DNA of 64,000 nt, from contig CAXQZM010000071.1 of NCBI GenBank assembly GCA_964228455.1, forward strand, positions 1 to 64,000, in the 5' to 3' direction. The position numbers and the translations under genes are program-made. This DNA comes from CAXQZM01 sp964228455. GTDB taxonomy: Bacteria > Pseudomonadota > Alphaproteobacteria > UBA7985. The stretch's first letter is position 1, and the number at the start of each line of letters is the position of its first letter. The notes below the pieces were generated by a model. The model was not told where the DNA came from, ran no database searches, and was given only the letters and a program-made list of their open reading frames with translations. Positions 34,303 to 43,582 of this stretch are shown one piece after another.

Positions 34303-35295
34303 TTATCCTAAAGCTTTTTGATTAAGCGTTTCTTTAAATTTATTTAGAGCTTTGCCGCTGCCCATGTCATGTTTTGCGAGCACGCGTTGGATCGCTACCA
34401 TACACTCATCTCGTATAGCTTCTAACTCTCTCACAGTTTTGCCGTTTGCTTGAGCTTCTGTACCATCTGCAAATCGATCAATGATCGTATCTGTTAACTC
34501 CGGAGCCTTTAGGTGTGTCCATGGCAATTCAAGTGCTGGTCCAAACTGCTTAATAAAGTGCCTGGCGCCGCCTTCTCCACCTCCCAACATGTATATTTGG
34601 TTCATTCCCATTATAGCCCATCTCAAGCCTGGCCCATAGACAATTGACTCATCTAGCTCACCAGTTGTTGCAATATCATCGTTTAAGGCGTGTAGGATTT
34701 CACGCCACATTGCTTCTTGGAGACGATCTGAAATATGCCCTGGGACTTCTCGCTTTACCATCAAAGCGTGCATTCCAATCGACTCATAGAACTCTCTTGC
34801 CAGTAGTTTTGATTGTTCAGCGGTCTGAGCGCCCCCAACGATTTCAACTAACGGACAGAGATAGACTGGATTGAAAGGGTGTCCGACAAGGATGCGCTCC
34901 GGGTGCGTCATTCCTTTTTGCAACTCCGATGGCATAAAACCGGATGTAGAGGAGGAAATTATTACATTCGCGGGGCTGATGGTAGTGAGCTGATTAAGGG
35001 CTTTACGCTTGGTTTCTAAAACTTCTGGAACATTTTCCTGAATAAAGTCAGCGCACGCCGCAAGCTCACCCAGATCATCTGTGAACTTAAGCCTCCCTTT
35101 AGGCGGAAGCTTCATGCCTTCTGTCAATTTACTCAGCCCACGCGCAGCTACCTCAAGGCTCCTCATCAGGACATCTTCCATTTCTGGGTTAATGTCATAA
35201 GCTACGACATCATAACCCCCATGAAGTGCTCGGGCCGCCCAACCACCGCCGATGACACCAGTTCCAAGTAGGCCAAAGGATTTGATTTTAGACAT
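34303..35295 (-). CDS. cdhA: L-carnitine 3-dehydrogenase (CdhA-like)
   Basis: A 330-residue member of the 3-hydroxyacyl-CoA dehydrogenase fold. The NAD-binding loop is LGTGVIGGGWAARALHGGYD with the acidic ribose ligand at AYD. Branch-specific blocks are SSSTSGFMPSELQ, HPERILVGHPFNPVYLCPL and ATTGELDESIVYGPGLRW, all close to Pseudomonas carnitine dehydrogenase as I recall it. It oxidises L-carnitine to 3-dehydrocarnitine with NAD, supplying the substrate of the CdhC-like enzyme at 18328-19218. Some rhizobial forms carry a fused thioesterase; this one does not. It converges with parB and is followed upstream by a nucleosidase-like gene (17-nt gap). 3-hydroxybutyrate-type activity is less likely. 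Confidence 0.88.
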   Translation of the reverse strand: MSKIKSFGLLGTGVIGGGWAARALHGGYDVVAYDINPEMEDVLMRSLEVAARGLSKLTEGMKLPPKGRLKFTDDLGELAACADFIQENVPEVLETKRKALNQLTTISPANVIISSSTSGFMPSELQKGMTHPERILVGHPFNPVYLCPLVEIVGGAQTAEQSKLLAREFYESIGMHALMVKREVPGHISDRLQEAMWREILHALNDDIATTGELDESIVYGPGLRWAIMGMNQIYMLGGGEGGARHFIKQFGPALELPWTHLKAPELTDTIIDRFADGTEAQANGKTVRELEAIRDECMVAIQRVLAKHDMGSGKALNKFKETLNQKALG

Positions 35296-35312
35296 AAATA
35301 AAGCTCTCTAAT

Positions 35313-35870
35313 TTATGGGTTCAGTATTCGATCAGCTACATCGCCTAGCGTGATTGCGCAGCCTGGTAAGGCCTCCTGCCAATCTCTGCTAGCGGCTTCG
35401 TCCGCGCAATCTGTAACGTATTTAACAGCCCCAAATGGAACCGAGAAAGCGTTACATACCTTTGCTAAAGCAAAGGCTTCCATTTCTACCACCGATGGCC
35501 CTGTGGGAAGTAGGAGTGGGTCATCTAAAAACTGGTCATTTGTATAGCATGGCGCGTCAACTAGGCCATTAATTTGAATGTCATAGGTAGAATCTATTTG
35601 CGCTGGGACATTATCAAATGGCGTTTGACCTCTCCTAAAATCTAGACCCTCACATCGCATATCCCACTGGTTAAAATTAGTAGCACGAACCAAACTACCC
35701 TTTGGCAGACCGACACCACCGGCTGATCCAAGATTAATTACAGCAGGTGGGTTTGGATTTTCTGCAAGAAAACGCGTTAGTGTTAAGGCGGCGTTTATCT
35801 TGCCCACTCCGGTAACTAGGGTATCGTAGCCCTGCAATTCGCCGGCCAACGCACATACAATGAGGACCAT
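35313..35870 (-). CDS. Short MTA/SAH nucleosidase-like phosphorylase-family protein
   Basis: A 185-residue protein of the nucleoside phosphorylase fold, clearly shorter than the ~230 residues of MTA/SAH nucleosidases. Family marks are LVTGVGKINAALTLT, INLGSAGGVG, VVEMEAFALAKVC (ribose-binding Met-Glu) and KYVTDCADEAA, which carries the catalytic-type Asp. It may cleave methylthioadenosine, adenosylhomocysteine or another nucleoside; the missing length makes this uncertain. It precedes the carnitine dehydrogenase gene on the same strand by 17 bases, so they may share a transcript. Confidence 0.75.
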   Translation of the reverse strand: MVLIVCALAGELQGYDTLVTGVGKINAALTLTRFLAENPNPPAVINLGSAGGVGLPKGSLVRATNFNQWDMRCEGLDFRRGQTPFDNVPAQIDSTYDIQINGLVDAPCYTNDQFLDDPLLLPTGPSVVEMEAFALAKVCNAFSVPFGAVKYVTDCADEAASRDWQEALPGCAITLGDVADRILNP

Positions 35871-35934
35871 TTCCCCCCCCTCATAAAAATTGCTTCAACC
35901 TTAGTCGGCTTTGATACCTACAGAATTTCTGGCT

Positions 35935-36309
35935 CTAGTTTTGTTGCTCATCCAGTACGTTTCTAGCATGGCGGAAGCATTCTAGTGCCTGTGGCACGCC
36001 ACAGTATATCCCAATAACGTGTATTGAAGCCCGAATTTCATCTTTGGTAACCCCATTATTTATTGCTCCACGCAAATGAAGTTCAAACTCATGCATTTTT
36101 CCAAGTGCACCAAGCATTGAGAGGTTCATTAGGCTCCGAGTCTTCGGATTAAGAGCGTCGTCACCCCATCCAAAGCCCCAGCACCAAGCTGTCATCGCCT
36201 CTTGGAACGGTCGAGTAAAGTCATCAGCTGCTGCAAGGTTTTTATCTACATAGTCTTCGCCAAGGGTGGCTTTGCGTCGCTCTAGGCCAACGTCGAATTG
36301 TTTGTTCAT
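35935..36309 (-). CDS. Carboxymuconolactone decarboxylase family protein (PcaC-like)
   Basis: A 124-residue all-helical protein with MTAWCWGFGWGDDALNPKTR, LSMLGALGKMHEFELHLRGA and VIGIYCGVPQALECFR. This layout is that of 4-carboxymuconolactone decarboxylase (PcaC) rather than of AhpD-type peroxidases, as no CxxC pair is present. No other protocatechuate pathway gene is nearby, so the substrate is open. A GGAGA ribosome site precedes the ATG. It lies between the nucleosidase-like gene and an EEP hydrolase gene on the same strand. Confidence 0.82.
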   Translation of the reverse strand: MNKQFDVGLERRKATLGEDYVDKNLAAADDFTRPFQEAMTAWCWGFGWGDDALNPKTRSLMNLSMLGALGKMHEFELHLRGAINNGVTKDEIRASIHVIGIYCGVPQALECFRHARNVLDEQQN

Positions 36310-36338
36310 GGCCGGTCTCCTTTTGGTTCTGTCTTACC

Positions 36339-37079
36339 TCAGCTTGAATTAAGCATCATTACAACTGGCTTATGGTCACTATAACCATTGAGGCCTAGTG
36401 GTCTAGTTGGCAGTAAAGACCAATCTTTAGGAGCCAGAATGTGATCAATCTCGCGCCTCATTACTGGTGCAATGTCAACATCCGCCGCTAGCTTTAACTT
36501 GGCTAGAACAGTGTCACGAGCCTGACTTAGCACACGGTTGAAGTCCCCCATTAAGATTATGGGCAGACTTTGTATCTGCATCCATTCACAAAGCAAAGTA
36601 ACTTGCAAATCAAGAATTTTGCACGGTGCTCGCTTGTCTAGCCTCAGTTTGTCTCTGCAGCCAGATTTGAGGTGAAGACCTACCACAAGGAAACGGTCCT
36701 CCACACAAAGCACCACTGCGTCTCTTGCATAGTCATCGGCTCCGCTGACTTCAGAGAGCTTTAGATCAGGCAGCTGACGCACTAATAAGTTTGGTGCAAT
36801 GGCGAAACCAACCCCGTGTTTTCTTTTATTGGCGGGCAATTCTGCATTTAGCCTGTATTCAGTGTAGTGTTGTCTGTTGGGACAAAGGTATTCTAAGCCC
36901 GATGTTCCCCCGATTTCTTGCAAGCACAATATATCTGCGTTCAATGACGTTACAGCATCCTTGGTTCTTTTAATCAGCCTCTCGTCACGGAGACGGCTTC
37001 TCTCCCCGTTCTTCCGGATAAGAAGTGGCTCATTTTGCTTGTGCCAAAAATGTTCAAGATTCCACGTTGCTAGTATCAC
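36339..37079 (-). CDS. Endonuclease/exonuclease/phosphatase family hydrolase
   Basis: A 246-residue EEP-fold metal-dependent hydrolase. The conserved blocks are ATWNLEHF at the N-terminus, LCLQEIGG (metal Glu), GDFNR and GYSDHKPVV (catalytic Asp-His pair). Members cut DNA or remove phosphates from lipids or nucleotides; sequence alone does not tell. There is no signal peptide, so it is probably cytoplasmic. It starts with GTG at 37079, with an AGG about nine bases upstream. Confidence 0.83.
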   Translation of the reverse strand: MILATWNLEHFWHKQNEPLLIRKNGERSRLRDERLIKRTKDAVTSLNADILCLQEIGGTSGLEYLCPNRQHYTEYRLNAELPANKRKHGVGFAIAPNLLVRQLPDLKLSEVSGADDYARDAVVLCVEDRFLVVGLHLKSGCRDKLRLDKRAPCKILDLQVTLLCEWMQIQSLPIILMGDFNRVLSQARDTVLAKLKLAADVDIAPVMRREIDHILAPKDWSLLPTRPLGLNGYSDHKPVVMMLNSS

Positions 37080-37210
37080 TTAATGAACCTAATGCAATTT
37101 CCACGCACTTTAGCGGGCATTCACCCTATTCGATAGACATTAATTAGCAGTGCGAATCGGCTTTGAATAATCATATAAGTGCGAAAAGGGCGCTTAATAG
37201 CCAAGGTCCA

Positions 37211-38977
37211 CTAAAGCGCCTCAAGCTCATCAATTAATCCACTAATAAAATCGAGCCCCTTAGACCAAAAGTCTGGATCAGTTGCGTCTAGATTGAAGGG
37301 TGCGAGCAACTCACTGTGACGCTGCGATCCTCCTGCAGAAAGGAGCTCGAGGTATTTGTCTTCAAAGCCGTCAGGATTTGTTTCGTATTCCTGATAAAGT
37401 GCGTTTACCAAACAGTCACCAAACGCATACGCGTAAACGTAAAAAGGCGAGTGGATAAAGTGGGGAATATAAGACCAAAAGGCTCCATAATCATCATCGA
37501 AATCAAAAACGGGTCCAAGCGAATTTTTAGCAATATCTAGCCAAATTTTATTTAGCTGGTCGGTGGAAAGCTCTCCTGTTTTCCGAGCCTGATGCACGGC
37601 CCATTCGAACTCATGAAAGCTGATTTGACGAACTACTGTGTTGAGCATGTCCTCTACTTTTCCAGCAATTAAACGCTTGCGTTGCTCATCTGGTTGATCA
37701 CGATCTAAAAGCGCTCGAAAAGTTAGCATCTCCCCAAACACTGATGCAGTTTCGGCCAGAGTTAAGGGGGTAGAAGATTTGAAAAGACCTTGGTTTGATG
37801 CGAGCCTCTGATGGACCCCATGGCCGAGTTCGTGCGCTAACGTCATAACATCTCTTACCTTACCTTGATAATTTAACATCAGGTAAGGATGAGCTGATGG
37901 GACGGTTGGGTGCGCGAATGCTCCAGGGGCCTTTCCCGGACGCGCGGGAACATCAATCCAGGCATTTTCAAAAAATGGCGCAGCCACTTTTGCTAGCTTT
38001 GGCGAAAACTTTTCATAAGCTTTACGCACGGTGTCGACCGCCTCTGAATATGGAATTTCTCCGCTATCGGCCCCGGGAAGTGGAGCGTTACGGTCCCAAT
38101 ATCTTAGTGATTCTAACCCTAGCCAGCTTGCCTTCATTTTGTAATATCTGTGGGCAAGCCGTTGGTATGAAGAGCTAACAGCTGTCACAAGTGCATCCAC
38201 TACTTCATCTTCTACTGCATTATGTAAGTTCATTGTTTCCATGGGACTTTTGTGTCCTCGTGTTCGATCCTCGATCTCTTTAGCTTTAGCGAGAGTGTTA
38301 GTAATTAATGTTAGGGTCGAGGATCGTTCAGCGAGTGCATTGGCTATAGTTTTGCCGGATTCCTCGCGAAGACTGCGATCGGAAGATTGCAAATTGTTAA
38401 GAGCCTGCTCAAGACTTAAACGCTCCCCTCGGACTTCAACTACCAGTGCAGCCATTGTTTCATCAAACAAGCGAACAAAGCCGGCCCTTGTCGTGCTGCT
38501 TTCTTGGGCAATGTAAGTTTCAAGATCTTTTGCTAGGCGATAAGCAGCAAAGGGACGAATATTTGTATCGATCCAAGAGGCGTATTTAGAGGCTTCAGGA
38601 TCTTTTAGTTTTGCATCTAGGTCGTCAACTTCCATGGACTGAAGTTCTAAGGTAAAAAACAATGTAGGCTCTAGAGCTTCGGTCATCTGTTCGTTTAGAG
38701 ACTGCCTAAACCTTCCTCGTTCAGGGTCGGTAACTTGCCCAGCGAAGTGCAAAAAGGCAAAACTACTAATTCGGCCAGCAAGTTCAGAGATTTCTTCTAA
38801 CTCTGCAATAGCAAACCCAAGGTTGGTGCCATTCAGTTTGGCCACTTTATTTTCATAAGATTCTGCAAACGCACGGGCTTTGCTCGACAAGAGCGATATG
38901 TCCAATTTAATTTTTGGATCCTCGGCACTGTCATAAAGGTCTGTAAGGTCCCATGTCGGAAGGTTGTGATCTAACAT
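37211..38977 (-). CDS. pepF: M3 family oligoendopeptidase F
   Basis: A 588-residue cytoplasmic zinc oligopeptidase. The catalytic HExxH is HELGHGVHQ at about residue 381, with the third ligand Glu in TLAETASVFGEML 25 residues later. The N-terminal helical domain and the C-terminal YVYAYAFGDCLVNALY block are typical of PepF/M3. It degrades short peptides released by proteases. It stands alone between the EEP hydrolase and pyrF genes. The 131 bases after it contain a direct repeat AGTGCGAA but no clear terminator. Confidence 0.94.
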   Translation of the reverse strand: MLDHNLPTWDLTDLYDSAEDPKIKLDISLLSSKARAFAESYENKVAKLNGTNLGFAIAELEEISELAGRISSFAFLHFAGQVTDPERGRFRQSLNEQMTEALEPTLFFTLELQSMEVDDLDAKLKDPEASKYASWIDTNIRPFAAYRLAKDLETYIAQESSTTRAGFVRLFDETMAALVVEVRGERLSLEQALNNLQSSDRSLREESGKTIANALAERSSTLTLITNTLAKAKEIEDRTRGHKSPMETMNLHNAVEDEVVDALVTAVSSSYQRLAHRYYKMKASWLGLESLRYWDRNAPLPGADSGEIPYSEAVDTVRKAYEKFSPKLAKVAAPFFENAWIDVPARPGKAPGAFAHPTVPSAHPYLMLNYQGKVRDVMTLAHELGHGVHQRLASNQGLFKSSTPLTLAETASVFGEMLTFRALLDRDQPDEQRKRLIAGKVEDMLNTVVRQISFHEFEWAVHQARKTGELSTDQLNKIWLDIAKNSLGPVFDFDDDYGAFWSYIPHFIHSPFYVYAYAFGDCLVNALYQEYETNPDGFEDKYLELLSAGGSQRHSELLAPFNLDATDPDFWSKGLDFISGLIDELEAL

Positions 38978-39059
38978 TCTGTCTCTCTCAAGTTGCTATT
39001 AGCTAATGCACTTAAATCATTATGGATGCGAGGTAGTAAGCAGCTCGAAGCCCAAGGAT

Positions 39060-39776
39060 TTAAATGGCTGAATGAATCTGATCTAGTATTGCCGATGCTG
39101 CGTCCAAGGGGTTGGGTGCGCCTAATATTGGTCGACCTATAACAAGTGCATCCGCGCCCGCTTTAATGGCTTCTTTTGGAGTAGTAATTCTCACCTGGTC
39201 ATCAACTGCACTGCCAACAGGACGAATCCCAGGGGTAATTATAAGTGGGGTGTCACCGAACCTCTTTCTCAGTGCTGCGACTTCTAATGGACTTGCAATT
39301 AAGCCGTGAGCGCCTGCGTTCAATGCCTGAGTTGAGCGAACCAAAACCTGATCTGCTATATTACTTTTTATTCCATCTTTTTCGAGGTCGATTTTATCCA
39401 TTGAGGTCAGCACTGTGACGCCTAAAATCTTAAGATCGGTTCCCTCTGCACCTGTTACCGCACCTTTAATATTTTGATAGTTTGCATGCGCGGTCATGCA
39501 CCAAAAGCCATTGTGAGCAAGAGATCGCGTCCCGCCCTCCACAGTTTTTGGGATATCATGGAGTTTTGCATCTAGAAAAACCTTTACTCCTTGCCGTGCC
39601 AGGTTGCGAGCAAGGTCAAGACCACCGCTAAATATGTTATGGTATCCAAACTTAAAAACAGGAGAAAGATCAGTTAATTCGTCAACAAGACGTTTAGCTT
39701 TGTCTAAATCGCGGACATCCATCGCAACTATTAGACGGTCACTGAGAGAAAGGTTTACAGATTCTTGGCGTTGCAT
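39060..39776 (-). CDS. pyrF: Orotidine 5'-phosphate decarboxylase
   Basis: A 238-residue TIM-barrel enzyme performing the last step of UMP synthesis. The N-terminus LIVAMDVRDLDKAKRLVDEL, the catalytic block FLDAKLHDIPKTV (about residues 65-77) and the phosphate-binding ITPGIRP and ADALVIGRPI are diagnostic. It is divergent from the acyl-CoA synthetase gene across 69 bases. Confidence 0.96.
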   Translation of the reverse strand: MQRQESVNLSLSDRLIVAMDVRDLDKAKRLVDELTDLSPVFKFGYHNIFSGGLDLARNLARQGVKVFLDAKLHDIPKTVEGGTRSLAHNGFWCMTAHANYQNIKGAVTGAEGTDLKILGVTVLTSMDKIDLEKDGIKSNIADQVLVRSTQALNAGAHGLIASPLEVAALRKRFGDTPLIITPGIRPVGSAVDDQVRITTPKEAIKAGADALVIGRPILGAPNPLDAASAILDQIHSAI

Positions 39777-39845
39777 CGCTCTGTCCTAAATGGTTAAGGA
39801 AGGTGTCGTTGTAGGTAAGCTTACGACAAACCGGAGGGGAAAGTC

Positions 39846-41666
39846 ATGTCTGATCATTTCGAAATTTATCGTAAAGCGCAATCATTGCCTGCTTTGTTTT
39901 TTAATTCATCAAAGAATCGACAGGAAAAGCCATTTCTTTGGACCAAAAAAAACGGTGTTTATGAGTCCGAAACCTGGGGCTCTGTAGAGGCTGATATTCT
40001 TGCATTAGCTAAAGCTTTAAAAGGAATGGGTGTTTCGCCTGGGGACCGCGTGGCCTTAGTTTCGGAAAACCGAAGTGAATGGCCTATCTCTGATCTCGCC
40101 ATCATGACCTCAGGTGCTGTAACAGTTCCTTCCTATACCACTAATACGACGTCGGAACACTTGCATGTTCTCACTAACTCAGGGTCTGTAGGGGTAATTG
40201 TTTCCACGAAGGAGATGGCTGAGCGGGTCATGCCTGCAGCTATCGAAGCGCCAGCTGTAAAGTTTGTTGTATGCATGGAAATGATTACCGTCCGTCAAAA
40301 GCATTCTTTGGATATTCAATCGTACAAAGACGTGCTTGAAAGAGGCGCTGCGATGTCAGAGACCGCAGAGGAGTTACTTGGTTCTCTTAAACGTGGCGAG
40401 TTGGCGACCATTATTTACACTTCAGGTACAGGTGGCACCCCTAAGGGGGTAATGCTAAGCCACGGGGCAATTATTTCAAATTGCATGGGCGCACACGATG
40501 TACTGGCAAGTGGTTGGAGTCTAGGCGATGAGTCATTTTTATCTTTTTTGCCGTTATCGCATGCATATGAGAGAATGGCAGGCCAGTTCTTTCCAATCGC
40601 AATTGGGGCTGAAATCTATTATGCGGAGAGCATCGATAAGCTTGTCGATAACTTAGGAGAAGCTAAGCCTACAATAATGACGGCTGTTCCAAGGCTGTTT
40701 GAAGCGATGCGGATGCGCTTAATACGGGCGCTGAAAGACATGTCCCCCTTTCGACAACGTTTATTTAATGCGGCGGTAGAGCTGGGCACCAAAAGGGCAA
40801 AGGGCGAGACGTTAACTTTTAAAGAAAGGCTCCTAGATTTATTTGTTGAGAAAGCAGTTCGCCAAGGACGGGTTAAATCTCGGTTTGGAGGTCGGCTCAA
40901 GGCATTGGTTTCGGGTGGGGCTGCTCTTAACGAGCAAGTTGGATTATATTTTAAGGCTATAGGGGTCGAGATACTGCAAGGTTACGGCCAGACTGAGGCC
41001 GCGCCATTAATTTCTGTAAACCGACGACACAACTCTACTCTTGAGTCGGTGGGCCCCGCTGTCAAGGGCGTTGAGGTAAAAATCGCAGAAGATGGCGAAA
41101 TTCTTGCTCGTGGTGAACTTGTGATGATGGGGTACTGGCAGAATGAGGAAGCAACGAAATCAACAGTATCGGAAGATGGCTGGCTTCATACTGGAGACAT
41201 TGGCATTATCGATGATCAAAATCGAATAGTTATTACGGATCGTAAGAAGGACATTATTGTTCTCTCCGGAGGCGACAATATCAGCCCAATGAGAGTCGAG
41301 GGATTCTTGACCTTGGAGGCAGAGATTGGTCAAGCCATGGTAATTGGAGATAAGCAGCCGCATGCAGTGGCCTTGTTGGCTCCCGATCCTGACTTCTTGC
41401 GTGATTGGAAACGGGCAACTGGGAAATCTGGCACCTTAGAGGAGTTATCTACTGATCCCGATCTGCTAAAAGTCATGGGCGAGGCAGTTAATCGAGTTAA
41501 TAACAACCTCTCCAATATTGAGCGCATTAGAAAATTCATGCTCGCTGATCAGGAATTTACTACAGAAAATGAACTAATGACGCCCAGTATGAAGATAAGG
41601 CGCCATAAAATTCTAGATATATATCGAGATCAGCTTAGTCAGCTTTTTCCCGCCAAGAAAAAATAA
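39846..41666 (+). CDS. AMP-dependent long-chain acyl-CoA synthetase
   Basis: A 606-residue ANL-superfamily ligase of the long FadD15/FAA type. The P-loop is IIYTSGTGGTPKGVMLSH (about residues 182-199), the adenine-binding motif GYGQTEAAP, the hinge region TGDIGIIDDQNRIVITDRKKD. It activates fatty acids with ATP and CoA. A GGAGGGG ribosome site precedes the ATG. It stands alone, convergent with dnaN. Confidence 0.92.
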   Translation: MSDHFEIYRKAQSLPALFFNSSKNRQEKPFLWTKKNGVYESETWGSVEADILALAKALKGMGVSPGDRVALVSENRSEWPISDLAIMTSGAVTVPSYTTNTTSEHLHVLTNSGSVGVIVSTKEMAERVMPAAIEAPAVKFVVCMEMITVRQKHSLDIQSYKDVLERGAAMSETAEELLGSLKRGELATIIYTSGTGGTPKGVMLSHGAIISNCMGAHDVLASGWSLGDESFLSFLPLSHAYERMAGQFFPIAIGAEIYYAESIDKLVDNLGEAKPTIMTAVPRLFEAMRMRLIRALKDMSPFRQRLFNAAVELGTKRAKGETLTFKERLLDLFVEKAVRQGRVKSRFGGRLKALVSGGAALNEQVGLYFKAIGVEILQGYGQTEAAPLISVNRRHNSTLESVGPAVKGVEVKIAEDGEILARGELVMMGYWQNEEATKSTVSEDGWLHTGDIGIIDDQNRIVITDRKKDIIVLSGGDNISPMRVEGFLTLEAEIGQAMVIGDKQPHAVALLAPDPDFLRDWKRATGKSGTLEELSTDPDLLKVMGEAVNRVNNNLSNIERIRKFMLADQEFTTENELMTPSMKIRRHKILDIYRDQLSQLFPAKKK

Positions 41667-41712
41667 ATCGATGGAGCCTTCTTCCGATTAGGTAGAGTTT
41701 AGGCTTTATGGT

Positions 41713-42816
41713 TTATACTCGCATTGGCATGAGCACATAAAGCGCGCTGGTGTCGGTGGGGTCGCTTACGAGAGTAGGCTTGCTAGCTTCCGCTAACTGG
41801 AAGCGCGCTGTGTCACCTTTTAGTTCGCGCAATATATCCAGTAAATAACGGGCATTAAAGCCAATTTCCATTGGAGCACCATCGTAGTCACCTTCAACGT
41901 GCTCGGTTGCCGTCCCAGACTCCGCGCTATTAGCTTGAATTGTAACGGATCCAGCCTGGACAATAATTTTTACAGCGCGTGTTCGGTCTGCCGCAACAAT
42001 TGATACGCGATCCACAGCAGCCATGAAGGCATCTGTGTCGACAATTAATGTAGTGTCATTTCCAGTTGGTATAACTTGTTGGTAGTCCGGATAAGTTCCA
42101 TCAATTAATTTAGAAATTAACTGCACATTGCCTTTTGAAACTTGGATTTTCGTGGGGGAAATACCGATATCGAGCTGACCGTCGCCATCAGCTAATTTCC
42201 GGATTTCCGATATCGTCTTCGCTGGGATGATAATCCCATCTAGCCCCTCCGACCCACGCGGCGCTGTTAAGGCAACCTTCGCGAGCCGGTGTCCATCTGT
42301 TGCTACTCCAGTAAGGGTCGAATCAGCAGCGTGTAAATAGATGCCCGTCAAATAGTAACGTGTGCCTTCACGTGAAATAGCAAAACGTGTCTTGTCTATT
42401 AATGCCCCGAAGTCAGCGCCTTTCATCTGGAACTGAATTGGCATAGCCTCTGTTGCAACTACTGGAAAATCTTCTCTCGGCAGGGTGGATAAAGAGAAAT
42501 CAGACCTGCCAGCTTGCAATCTTAAGCGGCCTGTCTCGCCATCTAATTGCAAGGCGATTTCGAGGCCTTCTGGTAATTTACCCAAAATTTCATGGAAAAG
42601 AGCAGCAGGTACGGTGGTGGCGCCAGGCACATTTACCGTGCACGGAACTATTTCAACCATCGAAACGTCCATATCCGTTGCAGTAAGTCGCAGCTGACCT
42701 TGGTCAGCCTCCAAGAGCACATTACCCAAAATTGGGATTGTGTTTCGCTTCTCTGTAACGGACTGAACGTGAGCTATAGCTTTGGCGAGGTGAGTGCGTT
42801 CAATAGTGATTTGCAT
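41713..42816 (-). CDS. dnaN: DNA polymerase III sliding clamp (beta subunit)
   Basis: A 367-residue clamp of three repeated domains, beginning MQITIERTHLAKAIAHVQSVTEKRNTIPILGN (read in parts) and ending in the family's VLMPMRV. Domain 2 starts with RYYLTGIYLHAADSTLTGVATDGHRLAK (split); these are diagnostic. It tethers DNA polymerase III to the template. Unusually it is not beside dnaA or recF; neighbours are an acyl-CoA synthetase and cobalamin genes. Confidence 0.97.
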   Translation of the reverse strand: MQITIERTHLAKAIAHVQSVTEKRNTIPILGNVLLEADQGQLRLTATDMDVSMVEIVPCTVNVPGATTVPAALFHEILGKLPEGLEIALQLDGETGRLRLQAGRSDFSLSTLPREDFPVVATEAMPIQFQMKGADFGALIDKTRFAISREGTRYYLTGIYLHAADSTLTGVATDGHRLAKVALTAPRGSEGLDGIIIPAKTISEIRKLADGDGQLDIGISPTKIQVSKGNVQLISKLIDGTYPDYQQVIPTGNDTTLIVDTDAFMAAVDRVSIVAADRTRAVKIIVQAGSVTIQANSAESGTATEHVEGDYDGAPMEIGFNARYLLDILRELKGDTARFQLAEASKPTLVSDPTDTSALYVLMPMRV

Positions 42817-42889
42817 GAAAGTTCTTTCGGGGGATTTTCTTCGAAAGGCAAGCCCGGGTTTATATTTTATGGTAACTGGTCTGCTTTCT

Positions 42890-43582
42890 TCATTGAATTT
42901 TGCTTAATGTATTCGGAGAAAACCCGTGTGGCCGAGATGGGGAAATATTGACGTGCTTTACGTGCCAGGTTTCACTGCTATCTGGCAGACGCAGGTGAGT
43001 AATCTGAGTAATGCCGCAGTTATCAATTGAAAATCGCAGAGCAGCTTCGCCATCTAGACCCAAAGCACATGCTAAGGCGGCCCGTATTGTGCCACCATGT
43101 GCGAAGAGAACAATTTTTTTCCCAGAATATTTTCTCGATAATTCTGTTAGGCTTTCCGATACACGTTGTGTCAAGTCTTCAAATGACTCACCACCAGGGA
43201 CACGCTCCTTAGCAGGTGCCAACCAAAATGTGTGCGATCGACCATCTCTAAATAAATGATCCCAGGTTAAGCCTTCCCAGTCTCCAAACGACTGCTCGTC
43301 AAAGCCAGAAATTTGTTCGCTTGGTGGGGCTTCAAATCCTCCAACCCTTGCGACGTGCTTTAAAGTTTTCTGGGTTCGCTCACGAGTAGAGGTGAAGTAT
43401 ATAGCATCCTTTGGAAGTGCTATCGCCAGGGGAAGATAAAGGCCTTCGTCACTCGTGTCTATATCAGGATCTGCGACCCCATAAATCAAGTTTTTAGGGT
43501 TAATGACGGGTCCATGTCGCACAAGCCACCAACTGGTTTTTACTAGGTTCTCTTGTGCCTCTTCTGCAAGGTTATCAGACAT
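42890..43582 (-). CDS. Histidine phosphatase, probable alpha-ribazole phosphatase
   Basis: A ~230-residue phosphoglycerate-mutase-like phosphatase. The phospho-histidine motif is WWLVRHGPV, the second half FAHGGTIRAALACALG, and the E-containing block SFGDWEGLTW fits CobC-type enzymes. Its position directly behind cobS (overlapping its stop by 8 bases) and near cobT suggests it removes phosphate from alpha-ribazole-5'-phosphate in cobalamin assembly. A general sugar or nucleotide phosphatase role cannot be excluded. I prefer ATG 43582; a TTG at 43594 is an alternative. Confidence 0.82.
   Translation of the reverse strand: MSDNLAEEAQENLVKTSWWLVRHGPVINPKNLIYGVADPDIDTSDEGLYLPLAIALPKDAIYFTSTRERTQKTLKHVARVGGFEAPPSEQISGFDEQSFGDWEGLTWDHLFRDGRSHTFWLAPAKERVPGGESFEDLTQRVSESLTELSRKYSGKKIVLFAHGGTIRAALACALGLDGEAALRFSIDNCGITQITHLRLPDSSETWHVKHVNISPSRPHGFSPNTLSKIQ

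Noticed and set aside
37150..37186. Direct repeat AGTGCGAA downstream of pepF
   Set aside because: Two short copies about 28 bases apart in a gap without other signals; expected by chance at this length.
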